Under the pieces are notes generated by a model, which made no database searches, was not told where the DNA came from, and saw only the letters and a list, made by a program, of their open reading frames with translations. Shown piece after piece: positions 1 through 8,509 of a stretch of 64,000 bases of DNA. Every line of letters begins with the position of its first letter. The first letter of the stretch is position 1. A program made the position numbers and the translations under genes. Source of the DNA: an uncultured Phocaeicola sp. (GTDB taxonomy: Bacteria > Bacteroidota > Bacteroidia > Bacteroidales > Bacteroidaceae); NCBI GenBank assembly GCA_958434805.1, contig CAUBDX010000005.1, forward strand, positions 34,914 to 98,913. The letters are read 5' to 3'.

Positions 1-367
1 AATTGGCATAATCGGCATTCAGTTTTATTTCAATAGAAGCTGTAAAAGGATTATATCCCAAGAATTCAGCCGGGTCTGTACCCATCGCTTCGCTCTGCTC
101 TTTCAACGCCTGCTCCTTCGATATATAGGAAGTTTCTTTCACAAAAGGTTCCTCATTCAATTTTTTCTGGAATTTCAAAGCGTCCGCTTCTTTCATATCA
201 TCGCTGATGAGTACGGAGAAACTGATATTCTCGCGTACATACTTGGATAAGTTATTGGCAGACAGCACAAAGAATACCACCATCCCCAACAAGAGCAACA
301 CCAGCATTGTACTGATGCTGGAGGTAATGAACTGCATATCGAAAAAGGACCCTGATTTTTTTCCCAT
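1..367 (-). CDS. ftsX: FtsX-like cell division permease, N-terminal part (runs off left edge)
   Basis: The first 122 codons, read leftward from the ATG at 367, are present. The protein begins MGKKSGSFFDMQF, followed by a single membrane segment rich in Leu, Val and Phe (about residues 18-38), and then an extracytoplasmic stretch with VRENISFSVLISDD and KEADALKFQKKL. This matches the N-terminus of FtsX, the membrane partner of FtsE, which controls peptidoglycan hydrolases at division. The start lies two bases after the stop of the upstream methyltransferase, so the two are probably co-transcribed. The permease domain lies outside the window, so the family call rests on the N-terminal region only. 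Confidence 0.75.
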   Translation of the reverse strand, partial: MGKKSGSFFDMQFITSSISTMLVLLLLGMVVFFVLSANNLSKYVRENISFSVLISDDMKEADALKFQKKLNEEPFVKETSYISKEQALKEQSEAMGTDPAEFLGYNPFTASIEIKLNADYAN

Positions 368-369
368 AA

Positions 370-1266
370 TCACTTCTTTCTGAATACATAAATCATTGAA
401 CTACTGCGTTCTTTTTTCGCCAGTGAACTGAACCAGGCCAACAGGCCCGTCCACATTCCCTTCAAAAAGGACAAACGGCTGCCTTTATATCTTTCCGTCA
501 ACATGGATACATAAAAAGCATCAAAAGGCATCGGATGCTGTTCCGCTAATTTAAAACCATGCTTGACACCGAATTGTTGCATGACGGAAGGTGTAAAATG
601 CCATAAATGACGGGGCACATCGTATGCCGCCCACCATTCCTTATACTTTTCCGCATCATACGAACTGGGATTAGGCACAGCCACTATCAATACTCCCCTC
701 TCTTTCAACAGCTTGAATAATTTCTCCCACGTTTCATTCAGATGTTCCAGATGCTCCATCACATGCCATAAAGTTATGGCATCAAAAGAATGATCGGCAT
801 ATCCCGCCAAAGCATCCTCCGTATCTACATCCAATTCAAAATGCTCTTTGGCAAACGAACGCGCCTGCGGACTTTTCTCTATCGCTTTCACCCGCCATCC
901 GCGCTCCTTCATAGCATTGCTGAAATATCCGGTACCGGTACCTATGTCTAACAAAGTACCTTTACTCAAACCGGATGTCCGTTTTATCAGCTTGGCTTTG
1001 CGTGACAGCATATACTTGCGTACCTCATGGTATACACGGTTCATCAGCCCCTTGCGGGTATCAGTGTGTGAAATATAATCGGGGGTCTCATAATATCGCC
1101 CTATCTCGGCTTCCACGGGTGCACCTTGTGTAAAAATAAAGCCACAATCATCGCAGCGAACCAAATTGAATTGTTCACCCGAAGCATAGTGATCCGTACA
1201 AGTGATTGCATGTCCCAAATGTTTTCCGCCGCACAACGGACAAGTATTTATTTTGAGTATATCCAC
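370..1266 (-). CDS. Class I SAM-dependent methyltransferase with N-terminal zinc ribbon
   Basis: The protein has an N-terminal zinc-ribbon with CPLCGG and CDDCGF cysteine pairs, then a Rossmann-type methyltransferase core with the SAM-binding loop LDIGTGTGYF and the later motif LWHVMEHLEH. This is the Methyltransf_23 pattern, and the substrate is unknown. I place the start at the GTG at 1266, which follows an AGGG ribosome site. A longer reading frame from a TTG at 1296 would begin inside an ATTTTGC promoter-like element. The stop is two bases from the ftsX start, which suggests an operon with ftsX. The fold assignment is firm; the biological role is not known. Confidence 0.85.
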   Translation of the reverse strand: MDILKINTCPLCGGKHLGHAITCTDHYASGEQFNLVRCDDCGFIFTQGAPVEAEIGRYYETPDYISHTDTRKGLMNRVYHEVRKYMLSRKAKLIKRTSGLSKGTLLDIGTGTGYFSNAMKERGWRVKAIEKSPQARSFAKEHFELDVDTEDALAGYADHSFDAITLWHVMEHLEHLNETWEKLFKLLKERGVLIVAVPNPSSYDAEKYKEWWAAYDVPRHLWHFTPSVMQQFGVKHGFKLAEQHPMPFDAFYVSMLTERYKGSRLSFLKGMWTGLLAWFSSLAKKERSSSMIYVFRKK

Positions 1267-1369
1267 TTTTTGCCCTAATTTGCTGCAAAATAACAAATAA
1301 ATTGAATGAGAAGGACTATCCTTTAAGTACTTTTAAGAGTATAAGTTAATAATTCGTTTTTACTTTTCC

Positions 1370-1377
1370 TACATTTG
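1370..1377 (+). promoter_or_regulatory. -7 promoter box of the PspC gene
   Basis: TACATTTG fits the Bacteroidetes -7 consensus TAnnTTTG and lies 26 bases before the ATG at 1404. A T-rich stretch about 20 bases upstream could serve as the -33 element, although the TTTG is not exact. Confidence 0.5.
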
Positions 1378-1403
1378 TGCAGATAACTTAAAAAGAGACG
1401 GAA

Positions 1404-1640
1404 ATGGAAAACAAAAAACTGACCCGTTCCAACAACAGAATGCTAGCCGGAGTATGTGCGGGACTGGCCGATTATTTTGGCTGGGATGTTACGGTAGTGC
1501 GCATTATCTATTCATTTGCCACGGTTTTCACAGCCTTTTCGGGCATTATTGTCTATATAATCTTATGGATTGTTATGCCCGAAAAGAAATATCGTGACGG
1601 TTACGAAGACCGGATGAATGACAGACTGCATAACCGATAA
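1404..1640 (+). CDS. PspC-domain small membrane protein
   Basis: This 78-residue protein is a single PspC domain. It opens with KKLTRSNNRMLAGVCAGLAD, the hallmark of the family, followed by YFGWDVTVVR and one hydrophobic segment (about residues 33-58, with IIVYIILWIVMPE), and ends in a charged tail. PspC proteins sit in the inner membrane and take part in envelope stress responses in proteobacteria; stand-alone versions in Bacteroidetes have no proven role. A -7 box lies just upstream. The gene converges on the FKBP gene with only nine bases between their stops. Confidence 0.9.
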   Translation: MENKKLTRSNNRMLAGVCAGLADYFGWDVTVVRIIYSFATVFTAFSGIIVYIILWIVMPEKKYRDGYEDRMNDRLHNR

Positions 1641-1649
1641 CCGGAGGCA

Positions 1650-2051
1650 TTATGCAATGCCCAGCAGTTCCACCTCAAATATTAATGTAGAGAAAGCAGG
1701 AATCGGCCCGCTTGTACGGTTGCCATATCCCATAGTATAAGGAATATAAACCACCCACTTATCTCCTACATGCATACGTTGAAGCGCCAGCTGCCATCCC
1801 TCTATGACATCACACAGCCGGAAAGCTTCGGGACAGTTACGGTCATAGGAATTATCAAACTCTTTTCCGTTTATCAGACTTCCCCGATAATGAACGGTGA
1901 CAATACTTCGGATTGTAGGTGAAACTGTACCCGTACCTGTCTGCAATACTTTATAAAACATATTACAAGGTAAAGGACAAATACCTTCCTGTGTAGAAAG
2001 AACTTGCAAATATTGCAAGTTCTTTTCCTTATATTCTTCTTTTCTCCCCAT
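1650..2051 (-). CDS. FKBP-type peptidyl-prolyl cis-trans isomerase
   Basis: This 133-residue protein is a single FKBP domain with VTVHYRGSLINGKEFDNSY, VIEGWQLALQRMHVGDKW and IPYTMGYGNR, which are the usual active-site and hydrophobic-pocket segments. The enzyme isomerises Xaa-Pro bonds and helps protein folding. No signal peptide is evident: the N-terminus (MGRKEEYKEKNLQYLQ) is charged, so a cytoplasmic location is likely. The start codon overlaps the miaB stop as TGATG, so it is probably translated by coupling from the miaB transcript. Confidence 0.9.
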   Translation of the reverse strand: MGRKEEYKEKNLQYLQVLSTQEGICPLPCNMFYKVLQTGTGTVSPTIRSIVTVHYRGSLINGKEFDNSYDRNCPEAFRLCDVIEGWQLALQRMHVGDKWVVYIPYTMGYGNRTSGPIPAFSTLIFEVELLGIA

Positions 2052-3421
2052 CAGAACACCTCTTCTCCTTTCAATGTAGCCGAACTGGCTTCAGTAATGC
2101 GTACATGGACAAAATCACCGATACGATGATTCCCACGATCAAAGACCACCACCTTGTTTTGCTGTGTACGGCCAAAAAGCTGCTCTCTGGAACGCTTGGA
2201 AACACCTTCTACCATCACTTCGAAGGTCTTGCCTACATCACGGGCATTACTTTCGGCAGAAAGACGGTTCTGCAATTCAATGATTTCATTCAGCCGGCGT
2301 ATCTTAACCTCTTCGGGTACATCATCCGGCAGATGCTTGGAAGCATATGTTCCGGGACGTTCGGAATATTTAAACATAAAGGCGGAATCGTACGCACACT
2401 CACGCATCAAGGATAGAGATTCCTGATGGTCTTCTTCCGTTTCCGAATGATAGCCGGAGAAAATATCAGTACTCAGACCACAATCGGGAATGATACGGCG
2501 AATAGCCGCTACCCTTTCCAAATACCACTCACGGGTATATTTGCGGTTCATCAGCTTCAATATGCGCGAACTGCCGCTCTGTACCGGTAAATGAATATGC
2601 TTGCATACATTAGGCGTTTCCGCAATGACTTGCAAGGTTTCATCACTCATATCCTTGGGATGTGAAGTGGTAAAACGAACACGCATGTCCGGAACCGCCT
2701 CGGCCACTGTGCGGAGCAGCATCGGGAAAGTAATTATTTCACCCTCTTTCTCAAAACGATAAGAATTCACATTCTGTCCCAGCAACGTTACTTCTTTATA
2801 ACCTTTGTCTGCCAAGTCACGCACCTCATTCAGAATACTTTCCACATCACGGCTGCGCTCACGCCCACGGGTATACGGCACAATACAATAATGACAGAAA
2901 TTATTGCAACCACGCATAATGGATACAAACCCGGAGATATGATTGCCGCAAATACGGGACGGAATTACCTCACGATAGGTTTCTGTAGTAGAAAGCTCCA
3001 CATTAATGGCTTTCTCCCCCGCTTCCACCGAAGCGACCAAATCGGGCAAAGTGAGATAGGCATCCGGTCCTACGACAAGATCTACATGATGGTTCTCGAT
3101 CAAATCATCTTTTACACGTTCTGCCATGCAGCCCAACACACCGACAATCAGATTCCGGCGTTTGTTTTTCTTCATAGAATGGAAAAACTCCAGACGGTTC
3201 AGAATCTTTTGTTCTGCATTGTCGCGAATGGAACAGGTATTCATAAATACAGCATCCGCTTCATCCAATGTTTCGCATACATGGTAGCCTGCCATTTGCA
3301 TAATAGAAGCAACCACTTCACTATCAGCAACATTCATCTGGCATCCGTAAGTTTCAATAAACAATTTCTTGTTTTCGGAATCAGTTGCAGATTTAAAGTC
3401 TGCTCCTGTTGTTTCTTTCAT
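2051..3421 (-). CDS. miaB: tRNA-2-methylthio-N6-dimethylallyladenosine synthase MiaB
   Basis: This is a methylthiotransferase that adds the 2-methylthio group to i6A37 of tRNAs reading UNN codons, using two iron-sulfur clusters and SAM. At 456 residues it has normal length. The N-terminal MTTase domain carries the cluster cysteines Cys27 (YGCQMN), Cys63 (NTCSIR) and Cys98 (LGCMAER). The radical SAM domain carries Cys172, Cys176 and Cys179 (RGCNNFCHYC). A C-terminal TRAM domain includes FEVMVEGVSKRS and GRTQQNKVV. A -7 box lies 28 bases upstream. The last base of its stop is the first base of the FKBP gene start. Confidence 0.97.
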   Translation of the reverse strand: MKETTGADFKSATDSENKKLFIETYGCQMNVADSEVVASIMQMAGYHVCETLDEADAVFMNTCSIRDNAEQKILNRLEFFHSMKKNKRRNLIVGVLGCMAERVKDDLIENHHVDLVVGPDAYLTLPDLVASVEAGEKAINVELSTTETYREVIPSRICGNHISGFVSIMRGCNNFCHYCIVPYTRGRERSRDVESILNEVRDLADKGYKEVTLLGQNVNSYRFEKEGEIITFPMLLRTVAEAVPDMRVRFTTSHPKDMSDETLQVIAETPNVCKHIHLPVQSGSSRILKLMNRKYTREWYLERVAAIRRIIPDCGLSTDIFSGYHSETEEDHQESLSLMRECAYDSAFMFKYSERPGTYASKHLPDDVPEEVKIRRLNEIIELQNRLSAESNARDVGKTFEVMVEGVSKRSREQLFGRTQQNKVVVFDRGNHRIGDFVHVRITEASSATLKGEEVF

Positions 3422-3448
3422 ATTTTCTCTGTTTTATGGTTTCGTAGG

Positions 3449-3456
3449 CAAAGATA
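3449..3456 (-). promoter_or_regulatory. -7 promoter box of miaB
   Basis: Read on the minus strand the bases are TATCTTTG, an exact match to TAnnTTTG, 28 bases before the miaB ATG. A TTTA/TTTG-rich stretch lies 12 to 18 bases further upstream. Confidence 0.55.
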
Positions 3457-3593
3457 CGGAGTTACCGACAAATTAAACGAATAAAAGAGCCAAAAATTGA
3501 ATATTATAAGAGATTTATGCATTTAACTGTTAAATAATTATAACCAGTGAACAAAAAAGACCGTTAACGTTACCAACATATTATTATAATTCG

Positions 3594-3688
3594 CATATTT
3601 GCTTTTGAAAAACATTAGATTTTTTCATAGTTAAGGTTTAGGTTAAAAAAATAGGGGAAGACAACTGTGAAGTTCTCTTCCTTTTTTT
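3594..3688 (+). ncRNA. Candidate small RNA or terminated leader between miaB and the next gene
   Basis: A near-consensus -7 box (CATATTTG, 3594-3601) is followed about 55 bases later by a strong intrinsic terminator. In the terminator, GGAAGA (3656-3661) pairs with TCTTCC (3676-3681) around an inner AACT/AGTT stem and a GTGA loop, and seven T residues follow. A transcript of roughly 80 nucleotides would result, with no open frame. It could be a free small RNA, or an attenuated leader of the gene at 3759, whose start is 70 bases downstream. The rest of the gap from 3457 to 3593 is AT-rich and I see no gene in it. Confidence 0.4.
3656..3688 (+). terminator. Intrinsic terminator of the candidate small RNA
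   Basis: The hairpin GGAAGA-C-AACT-GTGA-AGTT-C-TCTTCC is followed by a run of seven T residues. No coding region precedes it on this strand. Confidence 0.7.
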
Positions 3689-3758
3689 ATGCCCTTTTAT
3701 AGAGTTAGTTATGAAATATTTTTCTAACTTTGAGCATTCATTATATAATAAGGAAAGT

Positions 3759-4109
3759 ATGGATATCATTCAGGTTATCATATTTATAATAATCATTGTT
3801 GCAGCCATCGTGCAACAAATCTCAAAAACAGGCAAAGAGAAGAAAACACCTTCTCCAAAGAAAGTGCTTGCAGATATGTTTCCTGAAATAGAGCAGGAGA
3901 ACATAGGAGAGGACCTTCCTGTTTCTTCCGTTCAAACAGTCCGCAAACCTCAGACTCCCCGCATGCAGCATCAGCCGATGGTCAAGAAGCCAACAGATCC
4001 ACCCCGGAAAGAGAACAAAAGGGAAGACCGGACTCCTATAAGACTGAGTACTAAAGAAGAGGCACGACGTGCTTTTATTTATTCAGAGATTTTTAATCGC
4101 AAATATTAA
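3759..4109 (+). CDS. Small membrane-anchored protein of unknown function
   Basis: The product is about 116 residues from the ATG at 3759, which follows an AAGGAA ribosome site. An in-frame ATG at 3711 would add 16 residues without such a site. It starts with one hydrophobic helix (residues 3-20, IIQVIIFIIIIVAAIVQQ), then has a polar tail rich in Lys, Pro, Arg and Glu, and ends with ARRAFIYSEIFNRKY. This is a single-pass anchor with a disordered cytoplasmic region. I do not recognise a named family. It lies 37 bases before the CoA-transferase start and is probably in the same transcript. Confidence 0.75.
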   Translation: MDIIQVIIFIIIIVAAIVQQISKTGKEKKTPSPKKVLADMFPEIEQENIGEDLPVSSVQTVRKPQTPRMQHQPMVKKPTDPPRKENKREDRTPIRLSTKEEARRAFIYSEIFNRKY

Positions 4110-4146
4110 TAACAACTATACTAATAAGAATAACACATTGAATATC

Positions 4147-5640
4147 ATGGGATTTAATATTATTTCCGCAGCCGAAGCAGCCAGCTATATCAAGCATGGC
4201 TACAACATTGGACTCAGCGGCTTTACTCCGGCAGGAACACCGAAAGCCGTAACACCCGAAGTCGCAAAAATAGCAGAAGAAGAACATGCCAAAGGTAACC
4301 CTTTTCAAATTAGTATCTTTACCGGTGCTTCTACAGGAGATGCTACAGACGGCATCTTATCCAGGGTCAAGGCAATCCGTTACCGTGCTCCTTACACAAC
4401 CAACCCCGATTTCCGAAAAGCCGTAAATAACGGCGAAATAGCATACAACGATATCCATCTGTCACAAATGGCACAGGAGGTACGTTACGGGTTCATGGGT
4501 AAAGTAGATGTCGCTATTCTGGAAGCGTGTGAAATCACTCCCGACGGCAAAGTTTATCTGACAGCCGCCGGTGGAATTGCACCGACTATTGCACGTCTGG
4601 CAGATAAAGTGATCATCGAATTGAACGCTGCCCACAGTAAAAACGGTATGGGCCTGCACGATGTTTATGAACCGCTTGACCCGCCTTACCGTCGTGAAAT
4701 TCCTATTTACAAACCCAGCGACCGTATCGGTCTGCCTTATGTACAGGTAGACCCGAAAAAAATCATCGGCGTAGTGGAAGTAAACACCCCTGACCAGGCC
4801 CGTTCATTTACCGCACCGGATCCTATCACCGACCAGATTGGACAAAATGTTGCCGACTTCCTGGCAGCTGACATGAAACGGGGTATTATTCCTGCAAGCT
4901 TCCTGCCATTACAGAGTGGAGTAGGTAACATTGCTAATGCCGTATTGGGTGCTTTGGGACGAGACAAAACAATTCCCGCCTTCGAAATGTATACGGAAGT
5001 ATTACAAGACGCAGTGGTGGACCTGATTCGCCAGGGACGTGTAAAATTTGGAAGTACCTGTTCATTGACTGTCACCAACGAATGTCTGCAAGGTATTTAT
5101 GATGATATCGACTTCTTCCGTGACAAACTGGTCATGCGTCCGTCTGAAATCTCAAACAACCCGGAAATTATCCGTCGTCTTGGTGTTATATCTATCAATA
5201 CAGCCATCGAAGCAGATATTTACGGTAATGTAAATTCTACTCACATCAGCGGCACCAAAATGATGAATGGTATTGGTGGCTCAGGTGACTTTACCCGCAA
5301 TGCCTATATTTCCATCTTTACTTGCCCGTCTGTGGCAAAAGAAGGAAAAATCAGTGCCATCGTTCCTATGGTTTCTCACGAAGATCACAGTGAACACGAT
5401 GTCAATATCCTTATTACTGAACAAGGTGTTGCCGACTTACGCGGCAAGAGCCCGGTAGAACGCGCCAAGGCTATCATCGAAAATTGTGCACATCCGGATT
5501 ATAAGAACATTCTTTGGGATTATGTAAAAATGTCTTCCAAAGGACAAACTCCTCATTGTATTCCGGCTGCATTGGCTATGCATGATACGCTGGCCAAGAA
5601 AGGGGATATGCGCCTGATAGATTGGGCAGAATATAAATAG
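4147..5640 (+). CDS. Acetyl-CoA hydrolase/transferase family CoA-transferase (probably succinate-linked)
   Basis: This 497-residue class I CoA-transferase resembles Cat1/AarC/ScpC, which move CoA between succinate and acetate or propionate. The start at 4147 (MGFNIISAAEAASYI) is preferred; an upstream ATG at 4069 lies inside the previous gene. Motifs seen are GLSGFTPAGTPK near the N-terminus, the catalytic glutamate region FEMYTEVLQDA (Glu284), and the oxyanion/CoA-site segment GIGGSGDF near residue 377. In Bacteroides such an enzyme fits succinate-propionate fermentation, where propionyl-CoA:succinate CoA transfer closes the cycle. The exact acyl pair cannot be told from sequence. A strong terminator follows. 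Confidence 0.88.
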   Translation: MGFNIISAAEAASYIKHGYNIGLSGFTPAGTPKAVTPEVAKIAEEEHAKGNPFQISIFTGASTGDATDGILSRVKAIRYRAPYTTNPDFRKAVNNGEIAYNDIHLSQMAQEVRYGFMGKVDVAILEACEITPDGKVYLTAAGGIAPTIARLADKVIIELNAAHSKNGMGLHDVYEPLDPPYRREIPIYKPSDRIGLPYVQVDPKKIIGVVEVNTPDQARSFTAPDPITDQIGQNVADFLAADMKRGIIPASFLPLQSGVGNIANAVLGALGRDKTIPAFEMYTEVLQDAVVDLIRQGRVKFGSTCSLTVTNECLQGIYDDIDFFRDKLVMRPSEISNNPEIIRRLGVISINTAIEADIYGNVNSTHISGTKMMNGIGGSGDFTRNAYISIFTCPSVAKEGKISAIVPMVSHEDHSEHDVNILITEQGVADLRGKSPVERAKAIIENCAHPDYKNILWDYVKMSSKGQTPHCIPAALAMHDTLAKKGDMRLIDWAEYK

Positions 5641-5663
5641 TCATTATTTGCTGTATCTCATAC

Positions 5664-5702
5664 GTTTCCGGTCGGTACGATGTATCCGGCCGGAAACTTT
5701 TT
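5664..5702 (+). terminator. Intrinsic terminator of the CoA-transferase gene
   Basis: GTTTCCGGTCGG (5664-5675) pairs with CCGGCCGGAAAC (5686-5697) with one G-T wobble, followed by TTTTT. It lies 24 bases after the stop. Confidence 0.85.
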
Positions 5703-5786
5703 ATATCTATCCCACCTTTTTGTATAAAAAACAATATCTTCCACCTTTTTAATCAAAAAATACACGGACTTTTTTCACAATTATTC

Positions 5787-5794
5787 TATTTTTG
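5787..5794 (+). promoter_or_regulatory. -7 promoter box of the GH3 gene
   Basis: TATTTTTG matches TAnnTTTG and lies 31 bases before the ATG at 5826, with a T-rich stretch near the expected -33 position. Confidence 0.5.
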
Positions 5795-5825
5795 CCGTGT
5801 AACTAATCATTTTTACCATTTTACT

Positions 5826-8420
5826 ATGAGAAACAAAATTCTATATTTATTTGCTTCCCTTGTGATGCTAAGCGGCTGTAACAATCAACCGGCTTATAAA
5901 GACAGCAGTTTATCTCCCGAAGAACGGGCAGAGGATTTATTGCAACAACTTACTCTAGAAGAAAAAGTTGCCTTAATGATGGACAACTCCAAACCTGTCG
6001 AAAGATTAGGCATTAAACCTTATAATTGGTGGAACGAAGCCTTGCACGGAGTGGCACGGAGCGGACTGGCCACCGTCTTTCCTCAGCCTATAGGCATGGC
6101 GGCCTCTTTTGAGCCCGATGCCATACATACCATCTATACTGCAGTTTCGGATGAAGCCCGGGCCAAAAATGCCGCATACTCGGCGGCGGGAAGCTACGAA
6201 CGGTATCAAGGCCTGACCATGTGGACACCCACCGTCAATATTTATCGCGATCCCAGATGGGGGAGAGGTATTGAAACGTACGGGGAAGATCCTTATCTGA
6301 CAAGTGTCATGGGGGTAAATGTGGTAAAAGGATTGCAATGCATGGATGCTAATCAAAAATACGATAAAATACACGCTTGTGCCAAACACTTTGCCGTCCA
6401 TTCAGGGCCGGAATGGAATCGTCATGAGTTCAATGCGGAAAATATCAAACCGCGTGACTTGCATGAAACTTATCTTGTACCTTTCGAAGCATTAGTAAAA
6501 GAAGCAAAAGTAAAGGAGGTAATGTGTGCCTATAACCGTTTGGAAGGTGATCCGTGTTGCGGAAGTGACCGCCTGCTGATGCAAATTCTCCGTCAAGACT
6601 GGGGATATGACGGCATTGTACTTTCAGATTGTGGTGCTATTGACGATTTCTATCGGGAAAAAGGACACAAAACACATCCGGATGCTGAATCGGCCTCTGC
6701 CGCCGCAGTATTAAGCGGTACGGATCTGGAATGTGGTTCCAGTTATAAAGCATTGGTAGAAAGCGCTAAAAAAGGATTAATCAGTGAAAAGGACATTGAT
6801 GTATCCGTAAAACGATTATTAAAAGCACGCTTTGAATTGGGGGAAATGGATGATCCTGACAAAGTGGAATGGACTAAAATTCCTTATTCAGTGGTTTGCT
6901 CGGCAGAACATGATTCCCTGTCACTAGATATAGCACGCAAATCAATGACGCTGTTACTGAACAAAAATAATATCCTGCCACTGAAACGCGGTGGACAAAC
7001 CATCGCCGTCATGGGACCTAACGCAAATGATTCTGTGATGCAATGGGGTAATTATAACGGTACTCCCAAACATACGATCACCTTATTGGAAGGTATCCGC
7101 TCAGCCATGGGAGAGAACGACAAGCTGATCTATGAACAAGGTTGCAGCTGGGTGGAGCGCTCATTAATCAGAAGCGTTTTCAGCCAGTGTACTTCTAAAG
7201 AAGGTCCAGGATTCTCCGCCCGCTATTGGAACAACAAGGAATATGAAGGAAATGCGGTAGCCACCGCACAACTTACCACACCGTTCCGTCTTTGCACTTC
7301 CGGAGCCACCGTATTTGCTCCCGGTGTGAACCTGACCGATTTCTCGGCCGTCTATCAAAGTGTGTTCACCCCCCAGGAAACAGGAGAGGTTATTTTCAAC
7401 TTCTATAGTTGTGGAGCTACACAATTATTGATAAATGGTGAAGAAGTAAAGAAATTCACCAACAAACATGGGGGCAGGGGACAAGCTTACGCCATGCATG
7501 CAGAAGCCGGCAAGCCATACGATATAGAAATCCGCTTCCAATACTTTAGTGGAGACGCACAGTTGAATTTCGATCTTGGATTTAAAGAAGAAGTCAACAT
7601 TAAAAACACGGTAGCAAAAGTGAAAGATGCTGATGTAGTTATATTTGCAGGCGGTATATCTCCAAGTTTGGAAGGAGAGGAGATGGGTGTCAATTTACCG
7701 GGATTCCGCAAAGGAGACCGTACTGACATCGAACTTCCGGCTGTTCAGCGTGAATTGATAAAAGCACTCTGTGATGCCGGGAAAAAAGTTATTTTCGTTA
7801 ATTTTTCCGGATCACCCATTGCCATGGAGCCCGAAACCAAATATTGTCAGGCCATTTTACAAGCATGGTATCCGGGACAATCCGGAGGTAAAGCTGCCGC
7901 CGAAGTTTTGTTTGGAGATTACAATCCTGCAGGACGACTGCCCGTTACTTTTTACCGGAACATAACGCAATTACCTGATTTTGAAGATTATAATATGACA
8001 GGACGTACTTACCGTTATTTTAAAGGTGATCCTCTTTTCCCATTCGGTTATGGTTTGAGTTATACCACTTTTAACTATGGTAACATCAAACTGGAGCAAA
8101 CGATTAAAGTAGGAGAAACTGCCAAAATTATTGTTCCTGTAACCAATACCGGTAATCGTGACGGGGAAGAAGTAGTACAGGTATATCTGAAAAAACAAGA
8201 AGATGCGGAAGGACCGGTTAAAACACTGCGTGCTTTCAAACGTGTACAAATTCCTGCAGGAAAAACAGTCAATGTAGAATTAGAGTTAACACCCAAACAA
8301 TTGGAATGGTGGGACGCGCAGACAAATACCATGCGCACCATAGCCGGAAACTTCGACATAATGGTAGGGGGTAATTCTAAAGATGCTGAATTACAAGTAA
8401 AGACGCTGACACTGCAATAA
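5826..8420 (+). CDS. GH3 beta-glycosidase lipoprotein with PA14 insert (xylosidase/glucosidase type)
   Basis: This 864-residue exported lipoprotein has a signal ending in the lipobox LSGC (Cys18). Its order is GH3 N-terminal barrel (about 35-340), GH3 C-terminal alpha/beta sandwich interrupted by a PA14 carbohydrate-binding-like insert (about 455-600), and a C-terminal fibronectin III-like domain (about 735-860). The nucleophile region is GIVLSDCGAIDDF with Asp268. The YNWWNEALHGVARSG segment is typical of beta-xylosidase/arabinofuranosidase-like GH3 enzymes, but specificity cannot be fixed from sequence. It would release terminal sugars from plant or microbial beta-glycans at the cell envelope. 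It stands alone with its own promoter and terminator, away from any SusC/D pair. Confidence 0.93.
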   Translation: MRNKILYLFASLVMLSGCNNQPAYKDSSLSPEERAEDLLQQLTLEEKVALMMDNSKPVERLGIKPYNWWNEALHGVARSGLATVFPQPIGMAASFEPDAIHTIYTAVSDEARAKNAAYSAAGSYERYQGLTMWTPTVNIYRDPRWGRGIETYGEDPYLTSVMGVNVVKGLQCMDANQKYDKIHACAKHFAVHSGPEWNRHEFNAENIKPRDLHETYLVPFEALVKEAKVKEVMCAYNRLEGDPCCGSDRLLMQILRQDWGYDGIVLSDCGAIDDFYREKGHKTHPDAESASAAAVLSGTDLECGSSYKALVESAKKGLISEKDIDVSVKRLLKARFELGEMDDPDKVEWTKIPYSVVCSAEHDSLSLDIARKSMTLLLNKNNILPLKRGGQTIAVMGPNANDSVMQWGNYNGTPKHTITLLEGIRSAMGENDKLIYEQGCSWVERSLIRSVFSQCTSKEGPGFSARYWNNKEYEGNAVATAQLTTPFRLCTSGATVFAPGVNLTDFSAVYQSVFTPQETGEVIFNFYSCGATQLLINGEEVKKFTNKHGGRGQAYAMHAEAGKPYDIEIRFQYFSGDAQLNFDLGFKEEVNIKNTVAKVKDADVVIFAGGISPSLEGEEMGVNLPGFRKGDRTDIELPAVQRELIKALCDAGKKVIFVNFSGSPIAMEPETKYCQAILQAWYPGQSGGKAAAEVLFGDYNPAGRLPVTFYRNITQLPDFEDYNMTGRTYRYFKGDPLFPFGYGLSYTTFNYGNIKLEQTIKVGETAKIIVPVTNTGNRDGEEVVQVYLKKQEDAEGPVKTLRAFKRVQIPAGKTVNVELELTPKQLEWWDAQTNTMRTIAGNFDIMVGGNSKDAELQVKTLTLQ

Positions 8421-8439
8421 TAACTCCGAATAAAATAAA

Positions 8440-8496
8440 TCAAGTCTGCGGCATTTTTGTCAAATTCTATATTTAAAACAAAAATGCCGCACTTGA
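8440..8496. terminator. Bidirectional terminator between GH3 and ABC-F genes
   Basis: TCAAGTCTGCGGCATTTTTGT (8440-8460) mirrors ACAAAAATGCCGCACTTGA (8478-8496), with short A/T runs on both sides. It lies between two convergent genes and can serve both. Confidence 0.85.
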
Positions 8497-8509
8497 CAAA
8501 ATAAAAACA

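Noticed and set aside
2891..3484. 197-codon open frame antisense to miaB
   Set aside because: It lies entirely opposite the conserved miaB domains and has no recognisable family; a composition artefact.
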